A stretch of DNA of 64,000 nucleotides, taken from NCBI GenBank assembly GCA_965208685.1, contig CBDBPL010000007.1:2418001-2482000 (forward strand), in the 5' to 3' direction. The number at the start of each line of letters is the position of its first letter. The first letter of the stretch is position 1. The translations under genes and the position numbers were made by a program. Shown piece after piece: positions 8,459 to 16,681 of this stretch. The stretch is from JAJEFO01 sp965208685. GTDB taxonomy: Bacteria; Pseudomonadota; Alphaproteobacteria; Rhodobacterales; Rhodobacteraceae. A model generated the notes under the pieces. The model worked only from the letters and a program-made list of their open reading frames with translations. It did not search any database and was not told the origin of the DNA.

Positions 8459-9233
8459 TCTGAACAACCTTGATCTGGATCGGCGCGAATATCTCGCTTT
8501 GCCGAATCTGAATTGCACCGCCCTTCGCGAGTTCCAGCGACGCGGCAAAGTGCGATGCAGTGGCCGAGCGCCGCCGTTTCGGGTCCGCCTCCCAGCCTTC
8601 CGGCAAGTAGGACATGAGATCGGTCCATTCGCCCGCGTACCCGATCAGGCCTCGCATTCGCTCGAGCGCGTGCTCGAGCGTCATCACGTGTTCCCTTATG
8701 AACGTGAACGGGCGAAACTCGTCCCGGGTGCGAACCCTGGCATAACCCTGCAAGAGATCCAGGAGAGACGCAGTGTAGCGAACGCGGCGTACGCGGGTCA
8801 CGTCTTCCGGAATGCCGCGCACAAAGAAGTCCCTGCCCTTCTGATCCCGTGCCATGAGCCTGGACGCGGCGTCCCGCATCGCGGCCAGACGTTCGAGCTG
8901 GAACGCAAGATGCGCTGCCAGTTCCTCGCCAGACTGTCCCTCGTCATCTGGATCTCGGGGCAAGAGCAATCGCGACTTCAGGAAGGTCAGCCAGGCTGCA
9001 AGAACCAGATAGTCGGCCGCAAGTTCGATCCTGAGGGACTTTGCGCGTTCGATGAACAGGAGGTACTGCTCTGCCAGAGCCAGCACGCTGATCTTGCGAA
9101 GATCCACTTTCTGGTTCCGCGCAAGCTGGAGGAGCAGGTCGAGCGGCCCCTCGAACCCGTCCACGTCGACGAACAGCGCATCGGGCTCTACGCGAGCCTC
9201 GATCTCGACAAATTCCGCATCACCGTCCGGCAT
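8451..9233 (-). CDS. scpA: Segregation and condensation protein ScpA
   Basis: ScpA is the kleisin that bridges SMC heads and recruits ScpB during chromosome condensation. The 260-residue protein has the kleisin N-terminus FEGPLDLLLQLARNQKVDLRKISVLALAEQYL (about 28-59) and LAAWLTFLKSRLLLP. A C-terminal winged helix follows (ATASHFAASLELAKGGAIQIRQSEIFAPIQI, about 224-254). It overlaps nagZ by 14 bases and scpB by 8 bases, so nagZ-scpA-scpB are translationally coupled. Confidence 0.95.
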   Translation of the reverse strand: MPDGDAEFVEIEARVEPDALFVDVDGFEGPLDLLLQLARNQKVDLRKISVLALAEQYLLFIERAKSLRIELAADYLVLAAWLTFLKSRLLLPRDPDDEGQSGEELAAHLAFQLERLAAMRDAASRLMARDQKGRDFFVRGIPEDVTRVRRVRYTASLLDLLQGYARVRTRDEFRPFTFIREHVMTLEHALERMRGLIGYAGEWTDLMSYLPEGWEADPKRRRSATASHFAASLELAKGGAIQIRQSEIFAPIQIKVVQSG

Positions 9234-10254
9234 TTTTCCCCGCCTCCTGTGTCAGTGCCGCAAACTCGGCTTCAAAATCGCAAATGTCAACATCTAGTGG
9301 GTCCCGTCTTCCCGAAAACGCAATATCTGCCAATCTCCGAGCCGATGACGACATTCCACCCACGGCTGACGCAATCGCCGACATCTCGGAAAGATCGCCG
9401 TTGCAATGGAGAACCAGGTCGCAACCGGCCTCGTGCGCCGACTCGGCCCGAGCCTCCACCTTGCCGGACAGCGCACCCATGGAGATGTCGTCTGTCAGCA
9501 ACAGCCCCGAAAGCCCAAGCTTTTCGCGCAGGTAGGTCACACCGGACGCAGACAGCGTAACGGGTCGTTCAGGATCGATTTCCGGCAGGACAACGTGAGC
9601 CGTCATCACCATTGGCAGGTCTGCGAGTTCGCGAAATGGCACGAAATCGGTCTCGAGAAGCTCAGCAAGAGATGCCTCGATGCAAGGCAGGGCATCGTGA
9701 CTGTCCCGTATCGCCCGGCCATGGCCGGGCGCATGCTTGAGGACGGGCAGGCAGCCCGAATCCGTCAGGCCTGTGGCCAGCGCACGTGCCATGACCGTGA
9801 CCACCGGGGCAGTGGTGCCGAGGCAGCGATTCCTGAGGAAGGGATGGGTCTCGGGCCTGGCGACATCCACGCATGGGGCGCAATTCACGTCTATCCCATG
9901 GGCAAGAAGCTCGGTCCCGATCAGGAACCCGCGCAAGTACATCACCCGTTCAGCTTCGGGCGGCACGCAACCATGGCCGGCAAGCGCTTCCACCTGGTCA
10001 AGCGGCGGCATCCACTCGCGCCAATGGGGTGCTCTCATCCGCTGAACGCGGCCGCCCTCCTGATCGATCAATATCGGCGCATCACGTCCGACGGCCTCTC
10101 GGAGCGCCCCTGTCAGGCGGAGAAGCTGGTCGGGCGACTCGCAGTTGCGTTGAAACAGGATGAACCCGAAGGGCTCCGCCTCGGAGAAGAAGTCCGCCTC
10201 CCGGCGGCCAAGTTCGGGCCCGGACGGCGCGAAGATATACGCACCCCTGGGCAC
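9220..10254 (-). CDS. nagZ: Beta-N-acetylhexosaminidase NagZ (GH3)
   Basis: NagZ removes N-acetylglucosamine from anhydro-muropeptides during cytoplasmic peptidoglycan recycling, and thereby controls beta-lactamase inducers in many Gram-negatives. The 344-residue protein has the GH3 motifs: IDQEGGRVQRM (about 63-73), KHAPGHG (about 173-179), the DSHDALP loop holding the His/Asp acid-base pair (about 184-190), and LLTDDISM (about 252-259) with the nucleophilic Asp. The start is GTG 10254, directly after the SPOR gene stop (TAAGTG). The order SPOR-nagZ-scpA-scpB is typical of Rhodobacterales. Confidence 0.95.
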   Translation of the reverse strand: MPRGAYIFAPSGPELGRREADFFSEAEPFGFILFQRNCESPDQLLRLTGALREAVGRDAPILIDQEGGRVQRMRAPHWREWMPPLDQVEALAGHGCVPPEAERVMYLRGFLIGTELLAHGIDVNCAPCVDVARPETHPFLRNRCLGTTAPVVTVMARALATGLTDSGCLPVLKHAPGHGRAIRDSHDALPCIEASLAELLETDFVPFRELADLPMVMTAHVVLPEIDPERPVTLSASGVTYLREKLGLSGLLLTDDISMGALSGKVEARAESAHEAGCDLVLHCNGDLSEMSAIASAVGGMSSSARRLADIAFSGRRDPLDVDICDFEAEFAALTQEAGKNAGR

Positions 10255-11190
10255 TTACTGCTGCACGACCGGAATGCAGTCTGCACCGTCCGCCTGCAGC
10301 ACCGAGCAAAAGCGCCGGGCATCGGCCAAATCAACAAATCCCGTTGCGCGCAACCGGTAGAACGTACGGTCATCCGTCTCCACCTCCTGCACGACCTGCT
10401 GCTTGCCGACCATGTAGTCACCAAAGCGCGAAGTGATTCGCTCCCATTCAGCATGCGCAGCGCTCGCATCGCCAAAGGCGCCGAACTGCACGAGCCTCGT
10501 GCCTGGCTGAATTTCCAAGGACCGAACATTGCCGGCACCCGGTTCCGCGGCTGGCGCAATCGAGGCAGCCAGGCCCTCCGGACGACGCGGCGGCAGCCGA
10601 ACGGTCGCCGGAATCAGCCTGGCACCGGTCGTGCCTCCCGTCACGTTCGAGGCCGACGTCACGATGCCCGCCAACGCCTCCTGAACGGCAAGGTCAGTTC
10701 CGGAAAGCTCCGCCATTTCCTGAACGGCGTTCGCCCTCTCCGGTCCGAACTTCGGAGTCTCGCCGATCATCACGACTTCTTCTTCGACTTCGATCTCGTC
10801 GCCTGGCGACGCGACGCCCGCGCCAACGTCAGCGCCTCCGGGCAGCGCTCCCATGGCAAGATCCTCGTCTTCGTCCAGAACAACGGGTTCGGAAACCAGG
10901 ACCAGCCTCTCGGGTGTTGCGTCCGTTCGTTCTTCCGCGATCCGGTTGACTGTCAGGCCCTGATTTTCGCTTGCCAGCCCGCCGGGATCTTCCGGCAGCA
11001 CGCGCATCGGACCCGAGAGGGCCTTTATGACCGGAACGCCCGTTACGTCCCTGACCCATAGTTGCCATCCCCAGGTCGCCAGCCCCGCAATCAGCAGCAA
11101 CGAGAGGAGCGCCCCGGCCAAATTCATGGCAGCCGCCAAGGATCCGCCCTCGGCGGACTCTTCGTGGTCTTCGAAATCGATTGCCGTCAT
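10255..11190 (-). CDS. SPOR-domain membrane protein
   Basis: The 311-residue protein is anchored by one membrane segment (LAAAMNLAGALLSLLLIAGLATWGWQLWV, about 18-46). A long, acidic, probably disordered periplasmic linker follows, with a C-terminal SPOR domain (about 235-311) that begins RLVQFGAFGDASAAHAEWERI and contains RLRATGFVDLADARRFCSVLQADGADCIPV. SPOR domains bind denuded glycan strands at the division septum. Two cysteines near the end (FCSV, ADCI) fit the disulfide found in some SPOR domains. It lies between argS and nagZ on the same strand. The role in division or peptidoglycan turnover is inferred from domain and context. Confidence 0.88.
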   Translation of the reverse strand: MTAIDFEDHEESAEGGSLAAAMNLAGALLSLLLIAGLATWGWQLWVRDVTGVPVIKALSGPMRVLPEDPGGLASENQGLTVNRIAEERTDATPERLVLVSEPVVLDEDEDLAMGALPGGADVGAGVASPGDEIEVEEEVVMIGETPKFGPERANAVQEMAELSGTDLAVQEALAGIVTSASNVTGGTTGARLIPATVRLPPRRPEGLAASIAPAAEPGAGNVRSLEIQPGTRLVQFGAFGDASAAHAEWERITSRFGDYMVGKQQVVQEVETDDRTFYRLRATGFVDLADARRFCSVLQADGADCIPVVQQ

Positions 11191-11269
11191 TTCCGTGCCT
11201 CACTGCTGCCGCCGGTTGTTCCAGCGGTCATCCTGCTCGTCTCGCGCACGGTCCGGGCACTTGTTGAAT

Positions 11270-12994
11270 TCAGCGCATCTCCTCGACCGGCGTCACTCCT
11301 AGAATACGCAATCCATTGGAAATTACAATGCCCACAGCGCGGGGAAGCGCGATCTTTCCCGCTGTCGCCTTCGGGTCCCCTTCGTGCAGGAAACGCAGCG
11401 CAGGCCTCGAATTGCCAATGTTCCAAAGGGCATGGAATTCGGATGCGAGGTCGTAGAGATAGAAGAAGATCCGGTGCGGCTCGTGGTTTCGTGCCGCAGT
11501 CTCGACCAGCCTGGGCCACTCGGCGATCTTGCGTGCCAAGGCAAATTCGGCCTCGTCCTCAAGCATGGCGCCGTCAGACCAGTCGAGATGCATCTCCTCG
11601 GCCTTGCGCATCACCGAGCGAACGCGTGCGTGCGCATACTGCACGTAGAAGACGGGATTGTCCTTGGACTGCTCCGTCACCTTGGCGAGATCGAAGTCCA
11701 GTGGCGCGTCATTCTTGCGGGTCAGCATCACCATGCGGGTGACATCCGCCCCCACGCGTTCAACCAGGTCCTGCAACGCAATGAACGTGCCTGCCCGCTT
11801 GGACATCCTCAAGGGCTTGCCGCTCTCCCAGAACCTGACCAACTGGGTCAGCTTGATGTCCAGGGGCACGCGGCCGTCCGAAAGGGCCGATACGGCGGCC
11901 GACATGCGTTTCACGTATCCGCCATGGTCGGCACCGAAGACGTTGATCAGTTCGTCGTAGCCGCGCAAGATCTTGTCCCAGTGATACGCGATGTCCGGTG
12001 CAAAATATGTCCACGAACCGTCCGACTTCATGATCGGCCGGTCCACGTCGTCGCCGAGCGTCGTGGAACGGAAGAGCGCCTGCTCGCGCGGCTCCCAATC
12101 TTCCGGCAGCTTGCCCTTTGGCGGCTCAAGCGTGCCCTGATAGATGAGATCGCGCCTCTTCAGCTCATCAACCGCCGCCTCGATCCGGCCCGTCCCAAAG
12201 AGCGACCTTTCGCTGAAGAACACGTCCATCGTCACGCCGATGGCCGAAAGGTCCTCCCGGATCAGCTGCATCATCGATTGGGTCGCAAACTCTCGGATTG
12301 CCGGAAGCCAGTCCCCTTCCTCCTTGCCGACATGTGCATCGCCTGCACTTTCCTTGAGCGCCTCCGCCACCGGAACCAGGTAGTCGCCCGGGTAGGCGTC
12401 CTCGTCGAACGCGACTTCCTGACCATGCGCCTCCAGGTAACGGAGGTAGACCGACCGTGCCAGCGTATCGACCTGCGTGCCGCCGTCATTGACGTAGTAT
12501 TCACGCGTGACATCGTAGCCGGTGAATTCCAGCAGCGATGCCAGCGCGTCACCGAAGACCGCACCCCGCAAGTTGCCGACATGCAGCGGCCCGGTCGGGT
12601 TGGCGGACACGAACTCGACATTGACCTTGACGCCGGCCCCCATGCCGGAATGACCGAATTGCGGTCCTGCATCGATCGCCTCCGCCACCACGTCATGCCA
12701 GATCACGGGAGCCAGCCGCAGGTTGATGAAGCCGGGGCCCGCAACTTCGGCGCGAACGATGTTCGGATCATTCATCAGCCTCTCGGCCAGCATCTCGGCG
12801 AGATCCCGCGGCCGCCTGCCCGCAAGCTTTGCAAGCACCATCGCAGCATTCGTTGCCATGTCGCCATGGGCCGCGTCCCTTGGCGGTTCCACCGTTACGT
12901 TGCCCCACGAGAGGTCAGCCGGCAGCGCACCCTCCGCCACCAAGGCGTCGAGCGTTTCCAGGACCGATGCACGGATATCACTGAAGATGTTCAT
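11270..12994 (-). CDS. argS: Arginyl-tRNA synthetase
   Basis: ArgS charges tRNA-Arg in the cytoplasm. The 574-residue class I synthetase has the Arg-specific N-terminal domain (about 1-105), the HIGH-like motif in ANPTGPLHVGN (about 131-141), the nucleotide-fold segment YFAPDIAYHWDK, the KMSKS-like LRMSKRAGTF, and an anticodon-binding C-terminus ending ILGVTPVEEMR. It is followed after 79 bases by the SPOR gene and preceded by dgt on the same strand. Confidence 0.97.
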   Translation of the reverse strand: MNIFSDIRASVLETLDALVAEGALPADLSWGNVTVEPPRDAAHGDMATNAAMVLAKLAGRRPRDLAEMLAERLMNDPNIVRAEVAGPGFINLRLAPVIWHDVVAEAIDAGPQFGHSGMGAGVKVNVEFVSANPTGPLHVGNLRGAVFGDALASLLEFTGYDVTREYYVNDGGTQVDTLARSVYLRYLEAHGQEVAFDEDAYPGDYLVPVAEALKESAGDAHVGKEEGDWLPAIREFATQSMMQLIREDLSAIGVTMDVFFSERSLFGTGRIEAAVDELKRRDLIYQGTLEPPKGKLPEDWEPREQALFRSTTLGDDVDRPIMKSDGSWTYFAPDIAYHWDKILRGYDELINVFGADHGGYVKRMSAAVSALSDGRVPLDIKLTQLVRFWESGKPLRMSKRAGTFIALQDLVERVGADVTRMVMLTRKNDAPLDFDLAKVTEQSKDNPVFYVQYAHARVRSVMRKAEEMHLDWSDGAMLEDEAEFALARKIAEWPRLVETAARNHEPHRIFFYLYDLASEFHALWNIGNSRPALRFLHEGDPKATAGKIALPRAVGIVISNGLRILGVTPVEEMR

Positions 12995-13070
12995 GCGCGC
13001 GGTTTACCACCCAACGGGTCGCAGTCAAACAAGGACGCGGAGCGACCTGCGTCCCAGACACGGCACCAGG

Positions 13071-14216
13071 TCAGCGCCCCGATCCGGCAATGCAACTCTC
13101 GTGACACTGGAGCGCGAACCGGTCCGTCATCCCGGCGATATAGTCTGAGACGATCCGGGCAAGCTCGGTTTTGCCGTCGGCGTTCTCTATGTCCTCGCGC
13201 CAGCGGCGAGGCAGCATTTCCGGGTGATCTAGAAAGTGCGGAAACAGGTCCTTGACCACGCCCGTCACCTCCTTGCGCATCTCGACCACCGGCGGTGCGC
13301 GGTACATGCGATCGAACAGAAACTCGCGAATCACTTTCAGATCCTGACGGAGTGCATCCGAGAACAGGATGACCTGGAACCCGGCATGGCGAATGTCATC
13401 CGGTGTGCGAGGAGCGAGCATGGCCAGGTTCTGCCTTGCAGCGCCAATCACGTCCTCGACCAAGACGCCGAAGAACCGACGCAATGCCTCGTGGCGACGG
13501 CGATAGCGGTCGAGACCCGGATGCGACTTGTCCACGTGCCCGAAGCATCGGCGCAGGATCGGCAATTCGGCCAGGTCATCGGTCGAAAACAGCTTCGCCC
13601 TCAATCCGTCATGCAGGTCATGGTGGTTGTAGGCGATGTCGTCCGAAACCGCGGCCACCTGCGCCTCGGCGCTGGCGAAAGTGCCCGTTTCGAGATCGTG
13701 GCGCTGCTGGTAGGCCGCAAGCGCCCAAGGCAGCTCGCCGGTCACCGGGCCGTTGTGCTTCGCAATTCCTTCAAGCGTCTCCCAGGTGAGATTCAAGCCA
13801 TCGAAGTCGGCGTAGTGGCGCTCGAGATCGGTCACGATGCGCAATGCCTGCGCGTTGTGATCGAAACCGCCGTGAGGCGCCATCAGTTCCGAAAGGGCGT
13901 CCTCGCCGGTGTGGCCGAAAGGCGTATGGCCAAGATCGTGTGCCAAGGCGACTGCTTCGGTCAGTTCCGTGTTGAGCCCGAGCGCATTGGAGATGGTGCG
14001 CGCGACCTGGGCGACTTCAATGGAATGGGTCAGCCGCGTCCGGAAATAGTCTCCTTCATGTTCGATGAAGACCTGCGTCTTGTGCTTGAGCCGGCGGAAT
14101 GCGCTGGAATGAATGATGCGGTCGCGGTCGCGCTGAAAGCACGACCGAAAGGCGCTTGGCTCCTCAGGATGCAAGCGCCCGCGACTCTTGACCGGATCCG
14201 ATGCATAGGGTTGCAA
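13071..14216 (-). CDS. dgt: Deoxyguanosinetriphosphate triphosphohydrolase-like protein
   Basis: This HD-superfamily dNTP triphosphohydrolase splits dNTPs to nucleoside and triphosphate. The 381-residue protein has SAFRRLKHKTQVF (about 38-50) and the HD metal site residues H64 in RLTHSIEV and H93-D94 in AHDLGHTPFGHTGED, followed by FDHNAQALRI. It matches the 'dGTPase-like, type 2' length. The gene is divergent from erpA with 56 bases between the starts, and it precedes argS on its own strand. Physiological substrate preference cannot be read from the sequence. Confidence 0.92.
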   Translation of the reverse strand: MQPYASDPVKSRGRLHPEEPSAFRSCFQRDRDRIIHSSAFRRLKHKTQVFIEHEGDYFRTRLTHSIEVAQVARTISNALGLNTELTEAVALAHDLGHTPFGHTGEDALSELMAPHGGFDHNAQALRIVTDLERHYADFDGLNLTWETLEGIAKHNGPVTGELPWALAAYQQRHDLETGTFASAEAQVAAVSDDIAYNHHDLHDGLRAKLFSTDDLAELPILRRCFGHVDKSHPGLDRYRRRHEALRRFFGVLVEDVIGAARQNLAMLAPRTPDDIRHAGFQVILFSDALRQDLKVIREFLFDRMYRAPPVVEMRKEVTGVVKDLFPHFLDHPEMLPRRWREDIENADGKTELARIVSDYIAGMTDRFALQCHESCIAGSGR

Positions 14217-14272
14217 AATCGACCTTCTCTTGCCCGGCTGTGCCGCGCCCCATATATTCAGACGAGCCTTGA

Positions 14273-14626
14273 TTGAAAACGCCGGAGTTCGGAGTGGACG
14301 TCGCCATCCCCCCTCAGGTCACGGACCGCGCCTTTGCGCGGCTGGCAGAGATCAATTCAGGCGTGATGAATCCCAAGGCGCTTCGCGTTGCGGTCGAGGG
14401 TGGCGGTTGCTCGGGCTTCCAGTACAACATCGACCTCGACGAGCCGACGGACGGGGATCTCGTTCTTGAAGGCGAAGGACAAAAGGTCGTCGTGGACGAA
14501 GTTTCGCTTCCGTTCCTGTCAAACGCGGTCATCGACTTCTCGGACGAGCTCATCGGCGCGCGCTTCGTCGTCGAGAATCCCAATGCGACATCCAGCTGCG
14601 GCTGCGGTACGTCGTTTTCGATCTGA
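14273..14626 (+). CDS. erpA: A-type iron-sulfur carrier protein ErpA
   Basis: ErpA delivers Fe-S clusters to apo-proteins. The 117-residue protein has the three conserved cysteines of the IscA/ErpA fold: Cys46 in GGGCSGFQY and Cys109 and Cys111 in SSCGCGTSF. It starts at TTG 14273; no in-frame ATG nearby fits. It is divergent from dgt. In Rhodobacterales xth normally follows directly, and here the IscB element lies between them. Confidence 0.93.
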   Translation: MKTPEFGVDVAIPPQVTDRAFARLAEINSGVMNPKALRVAVEGGGCSGFQYNIDLDEPTDGDLVLEGEGQKVVVDEVSLPFLSNAVIDFSDELIGARFVVENPNATSSCGCGTSFSI

Positions 14627-14958
14627 CCGGTTCACGCGCACCGGCTGCTGCCTCACGATCAAGCAACATACGCAACATTTCTCGGACACGGATCAAAAAT
14701 GTTCTTGCTTTGTTTCGATGATTCGGGTATGAGCTTCGCGACGCGGGGAAAAGACGAAATCCAAGTCGGATCATCGCGTTGATGGACATTTGCGTGTTCG
14801 GCTTCATGCCATGCACGTTTCACGGCAACTTGGGCCGTTTTCGGGCGGCGGGCGACGATGTTGCGCTCGTTGCGGAATAAATCAAGTGTCGTCGACCGAA
14901 CAACCCGTACTTGCGACGCGCTCTGGTGCATCGCGACCACTTCGGGCATCTGCAGTCA
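14627..14958. other. Intergenic region between erpA and the IscB element
   Basis: I see no gene in these 332 bases. AACATTT (around 14672) and AAATGTT (around 14697) form an AT-rich inverted repeat that could help end erpA transcription. The last 16 bases (14943-14958) directly flank the inferred left end of the IscB element, so they are the predicted guide-encoding stretch of its omega-RNA. Confidence 0.4.
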
Positions 14959-15246
14959 GCGACCCCTCCCTGAAGGGAGGGGCTTGAGGAACGGAAGTTC
15001 CGAGAGCCCATGCTGACCAGCACAGGAAAGGAGACTGTCATCCAATCCACCCTGAACCATACGTTGAAGACCAACCCCGGGATGCTTCCTCAGTCCCGGG
15101 CTCTTGAAGATTCGTCAGCAGACACGCCGGGTCAGGCACGAAACGGGGCGAATCGTGATGCGGGTGGTCAGGTTGTGCGAGGGGAGACCGGCTTCGGCCG
15201 GCGTCACCGGGGAAGCGCGAGCGACCCCGAGAGCGGCGCAAGCCGC
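14959..15246 (+). ncRNA. Omega-RNA (HEARO) of IscB copy A
   Basis: IscB nucleases use an RNA encoded just upstream of, and partly overlapping, the ORF. Here a GC-rich, structured stretch precedes the protein. It holds hairpin CCCCTCCC/GGGAGGGG (14963-14982), hairpin GGAAC-GGAA-GTTCC (14988-15001), a CCCGGGA/TCCCGGG stem (about 15076-15100), and then a highly conserved core (GCCGGGTCAGGCACGAAACG at 15126-15145, continuing to the CCGGC/GCCGG hairpin near 15188-15202). Copy B keeps the core nearly unchanged and keeps the first stems through paired base changes. The guide is expected just 5' of 14959. Ends are approximate. Confidence 0.72.
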
Positions 15247-16595
15247 GTCTTCGTCCTGGACCGGTGCGGCGACGCGCTGATGCCGTGCCACCCGGCCCGG
15301 GCGAGAAAGCTCCTGAAGAAGGGCCGTGCCGTCGTGGTGCGGCTCCATCCGTTCACGATCCGGCTCCGGGACCGGGTCGGAGGCGAGGCCCAGGAGGTCG
15401 GGCTGAAGATCGATCCCGGCGCGAGGACCACCGGCCTGGCGCTGGTGCGGGAGGACGGCGAGGTCCTGTTCCTGGCCGAGATCGAGCACAGGGGAGCAAG
15501 AATCAGAAAGGCGATGCAGCAACGTGCCGGTTACCGGCGACGCCGGCGTTCGGCCAACCTGCGCTACCGGAAGAAGCGGTTCCTGAACCGGCGCTCCGGG
15601 AGAAAGCTCCCGCCCTCGCTGCAGTCGCGGGTCGACAACGTGGCCTCGTGGACGGAGCGGCTGCGCAGGCTCGCGCCCGTGACCTCCATCGCGTGCGAGG
15701 TCGTCCGGTTCGACACCCAGGCGCTGGAGAACCCGGAGATCGCGGGCGCGGAGTACCAGCAGGGGACCCTCGCCGGCTACGAGGTCAGGGAATGCCTGCT
15801 CGAGAAGTGGGGACGGACGTGCGCCTATTGCGGTGCCACGGACACGCCGCTGCAAGTCGACCACGTGCGTCCGAAGGCAAGGGGCGGCTCCGACCGGGTC
15901 TCGAACCTGGCCCTCGCGTGCCCGTCCTGCAACCAGGCCAAGGGCGCGCAGCCCGTGGAGACCTTCCTGGCAGGCCGTCCGGAACGTCTCCGGAGGGTGC
16001 TGGCGCAGGCCAGGGCGCCGCTCTCCGCCGCCGCCGCGGTCAACGCCACCCGCCGCGTCCTGTTCGAGGCATTGAAGCGGACGGGGCTGCCCGTCGCCGG
16101 CGCCTCGGGCGGGCGGACGAAGTTCAACCGCACGCGGCTGGGGATCCCGAAGTCGCATGCCCTCGACGCCGCCTGCGTCGGCGAGACGCCGGCGCTGAAG
16201 GGCTGGAGGCAGCCCGTGCTCGCGATCCGGGCCATGGGCCGGGGCTCGCATGCGCGGACCCGCGTGGACCGGTCCGGGTTCCCGGTCGGATACCTGATGG
16301 CGGAGAAGTCCGTGCGCGGCTTCCGCACGGGCGACATCGTGCGCGCGACCGTGCCCTCTGGAAAGAAGAGGGGTGTCCACGTGGGCCGCGTCGCGGTGCG
16401 CCGGACAGGCTCCTTCAACGTCCAGACGGCGCAGGGAACGGTGCAGGGGATCTCGCACCGGCACTGCCGCGTCGTCCAGCGCGGCGACGGCTACGGATAT
16501 CACGTCGACAGGTCACGGATGAAGGAGACGGCAACGATGCACGGAACACGGGAGCCCGCATTCCTCCCCGCCCTGAAGGACGAGGTTTCCTGCGG
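14959..16595 (+). mobile_element. IscB-type (IS200/IS605-related) element, copy A, complete
   Basis: The boundaries come from comparison with copy B (31601-32030, minus strand). Both begin GCGACCCCT and both end TTTCCTGCGG. The left end is a hairpin (CCCCTCCC-TGAA-GGGAGGGG, 14963-14982). The right end is an imperfect hairpin around 16564-16585. Copy A is about 1.64 kb and holds only omega-RNA and iscB. No Y1 transposase (tnpA) is visible anywhere in the window, so it would need one in trans. It interrupts the usual erpA-xth neighbourhood without damaging either gene. The exact ends are uncertain by a few bases. Confidence 0.75.
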
Positions 16596-16608
16596 GATGA
16601 TTGGATGA
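15175..16608 (+). CDS. iscB: RNA-guided endonuclease IscB
   Basis: IscB is the OMEGA nuclease ancestral to Cas9. It uses omega-RNA to cut double-stranded DNA with a RuvC and an HNH domain. From GTG 15175 the protein has 477 residues. The same frame is open back to 15010 through the omega-RNA, and the family-conserved part begins at RVFVLDR (15244). The domains in order are the PLMP-like motif ALMPCHPARARKLLKKG; RuvC-I LKIDPGARTTGLAL (Asp codon at 15412); arginine-rich bridge helix GYRRRRRSANLRYRKKR; RuvC-II SIACEVVRFD (Glu); HNH CAYCG...LQVDHVRPKARGG...CPSCNQAKG (His, with four zinc cysteines); RuvC-III SHALDAACVG (His, Asp); and a C-terminal TAM-interaction-like part (GYLMAEKSVRGFRTGDIVRA). 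All catalytic residues are present. The last 30 residues are read through the element's right end. Confidence 0.92.
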   Translation: MRGETGFGRRHRGSASDPESGASRVFVLDRCGDALMPCHPARARKLLKKGRAVVVRLHPFTIRLRDRVGGEAQEVGLKIDPGARTTGLALVREDGEVLFLAEIEHRGARIRKAMQQRAGYRRRRRSANLRYRKKRFLNRRSGRKLPPSLQSRVDNVASWTERLRRLAPVTSIACEVVRFDTQALENPEIAGAEYQQGTLAGYEVRECLLEKWGRTCAYCGATDTPLQVDHVRPKARGGSDRVSNLALACPSCNQAKGAQPVETFLAGRPERLRRVLAQARAPLSAAAAVNATRRVLFEALKRTGLPVAGASGGRTKFNRTRLGIPKSHALDAACVGETPALKGWRQPVLAIRAMGRGSHARTRVDRSGFPVGYLMAEKSVRGFRTGDIVRATVPSGKKRGVHVGRVAVRRTGSFNVQTAQGTVQGISHRHCRVVQRGDGYGYHVDRSRMKETATMHGTREPAFLPALKDEVSCGMIG

Positions 16609-16681
16609 AGCCGGGGACCTCCCTTGCCGTGCGCTTGCCGAGTCTGGGCGAATGGTCCAAAACCTGACTCGGAGGGACCAA

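Noticed and set aside
9406..11061. A 551-codon plus-strand open frame opposite nagZ and the SPOR gene
   Set aside because: Same reason: nagZ catalytic motifs and the SPOR domain are on the minus strand.
11384..13255. A 623-codon plus-strand open frame opposite argS
   Set aside because: argS is complete with HIGH/KMSK-like motifs on the minus strand; the plus frame is its shadow.
15115..16503. A 462-codon minus-strand open frame opposite iscB
   Set aside because: IscB on the plus strand has full domain order and an upstream structured RNA. The minus frame is Arg/Pro-rich with no motif.
14959..16595. Copy A as a recent transposition product of copy B's parent
   Set aside because: The shared regions differ at many positions, so the two copies are diverged relatives rather than a recent pair.
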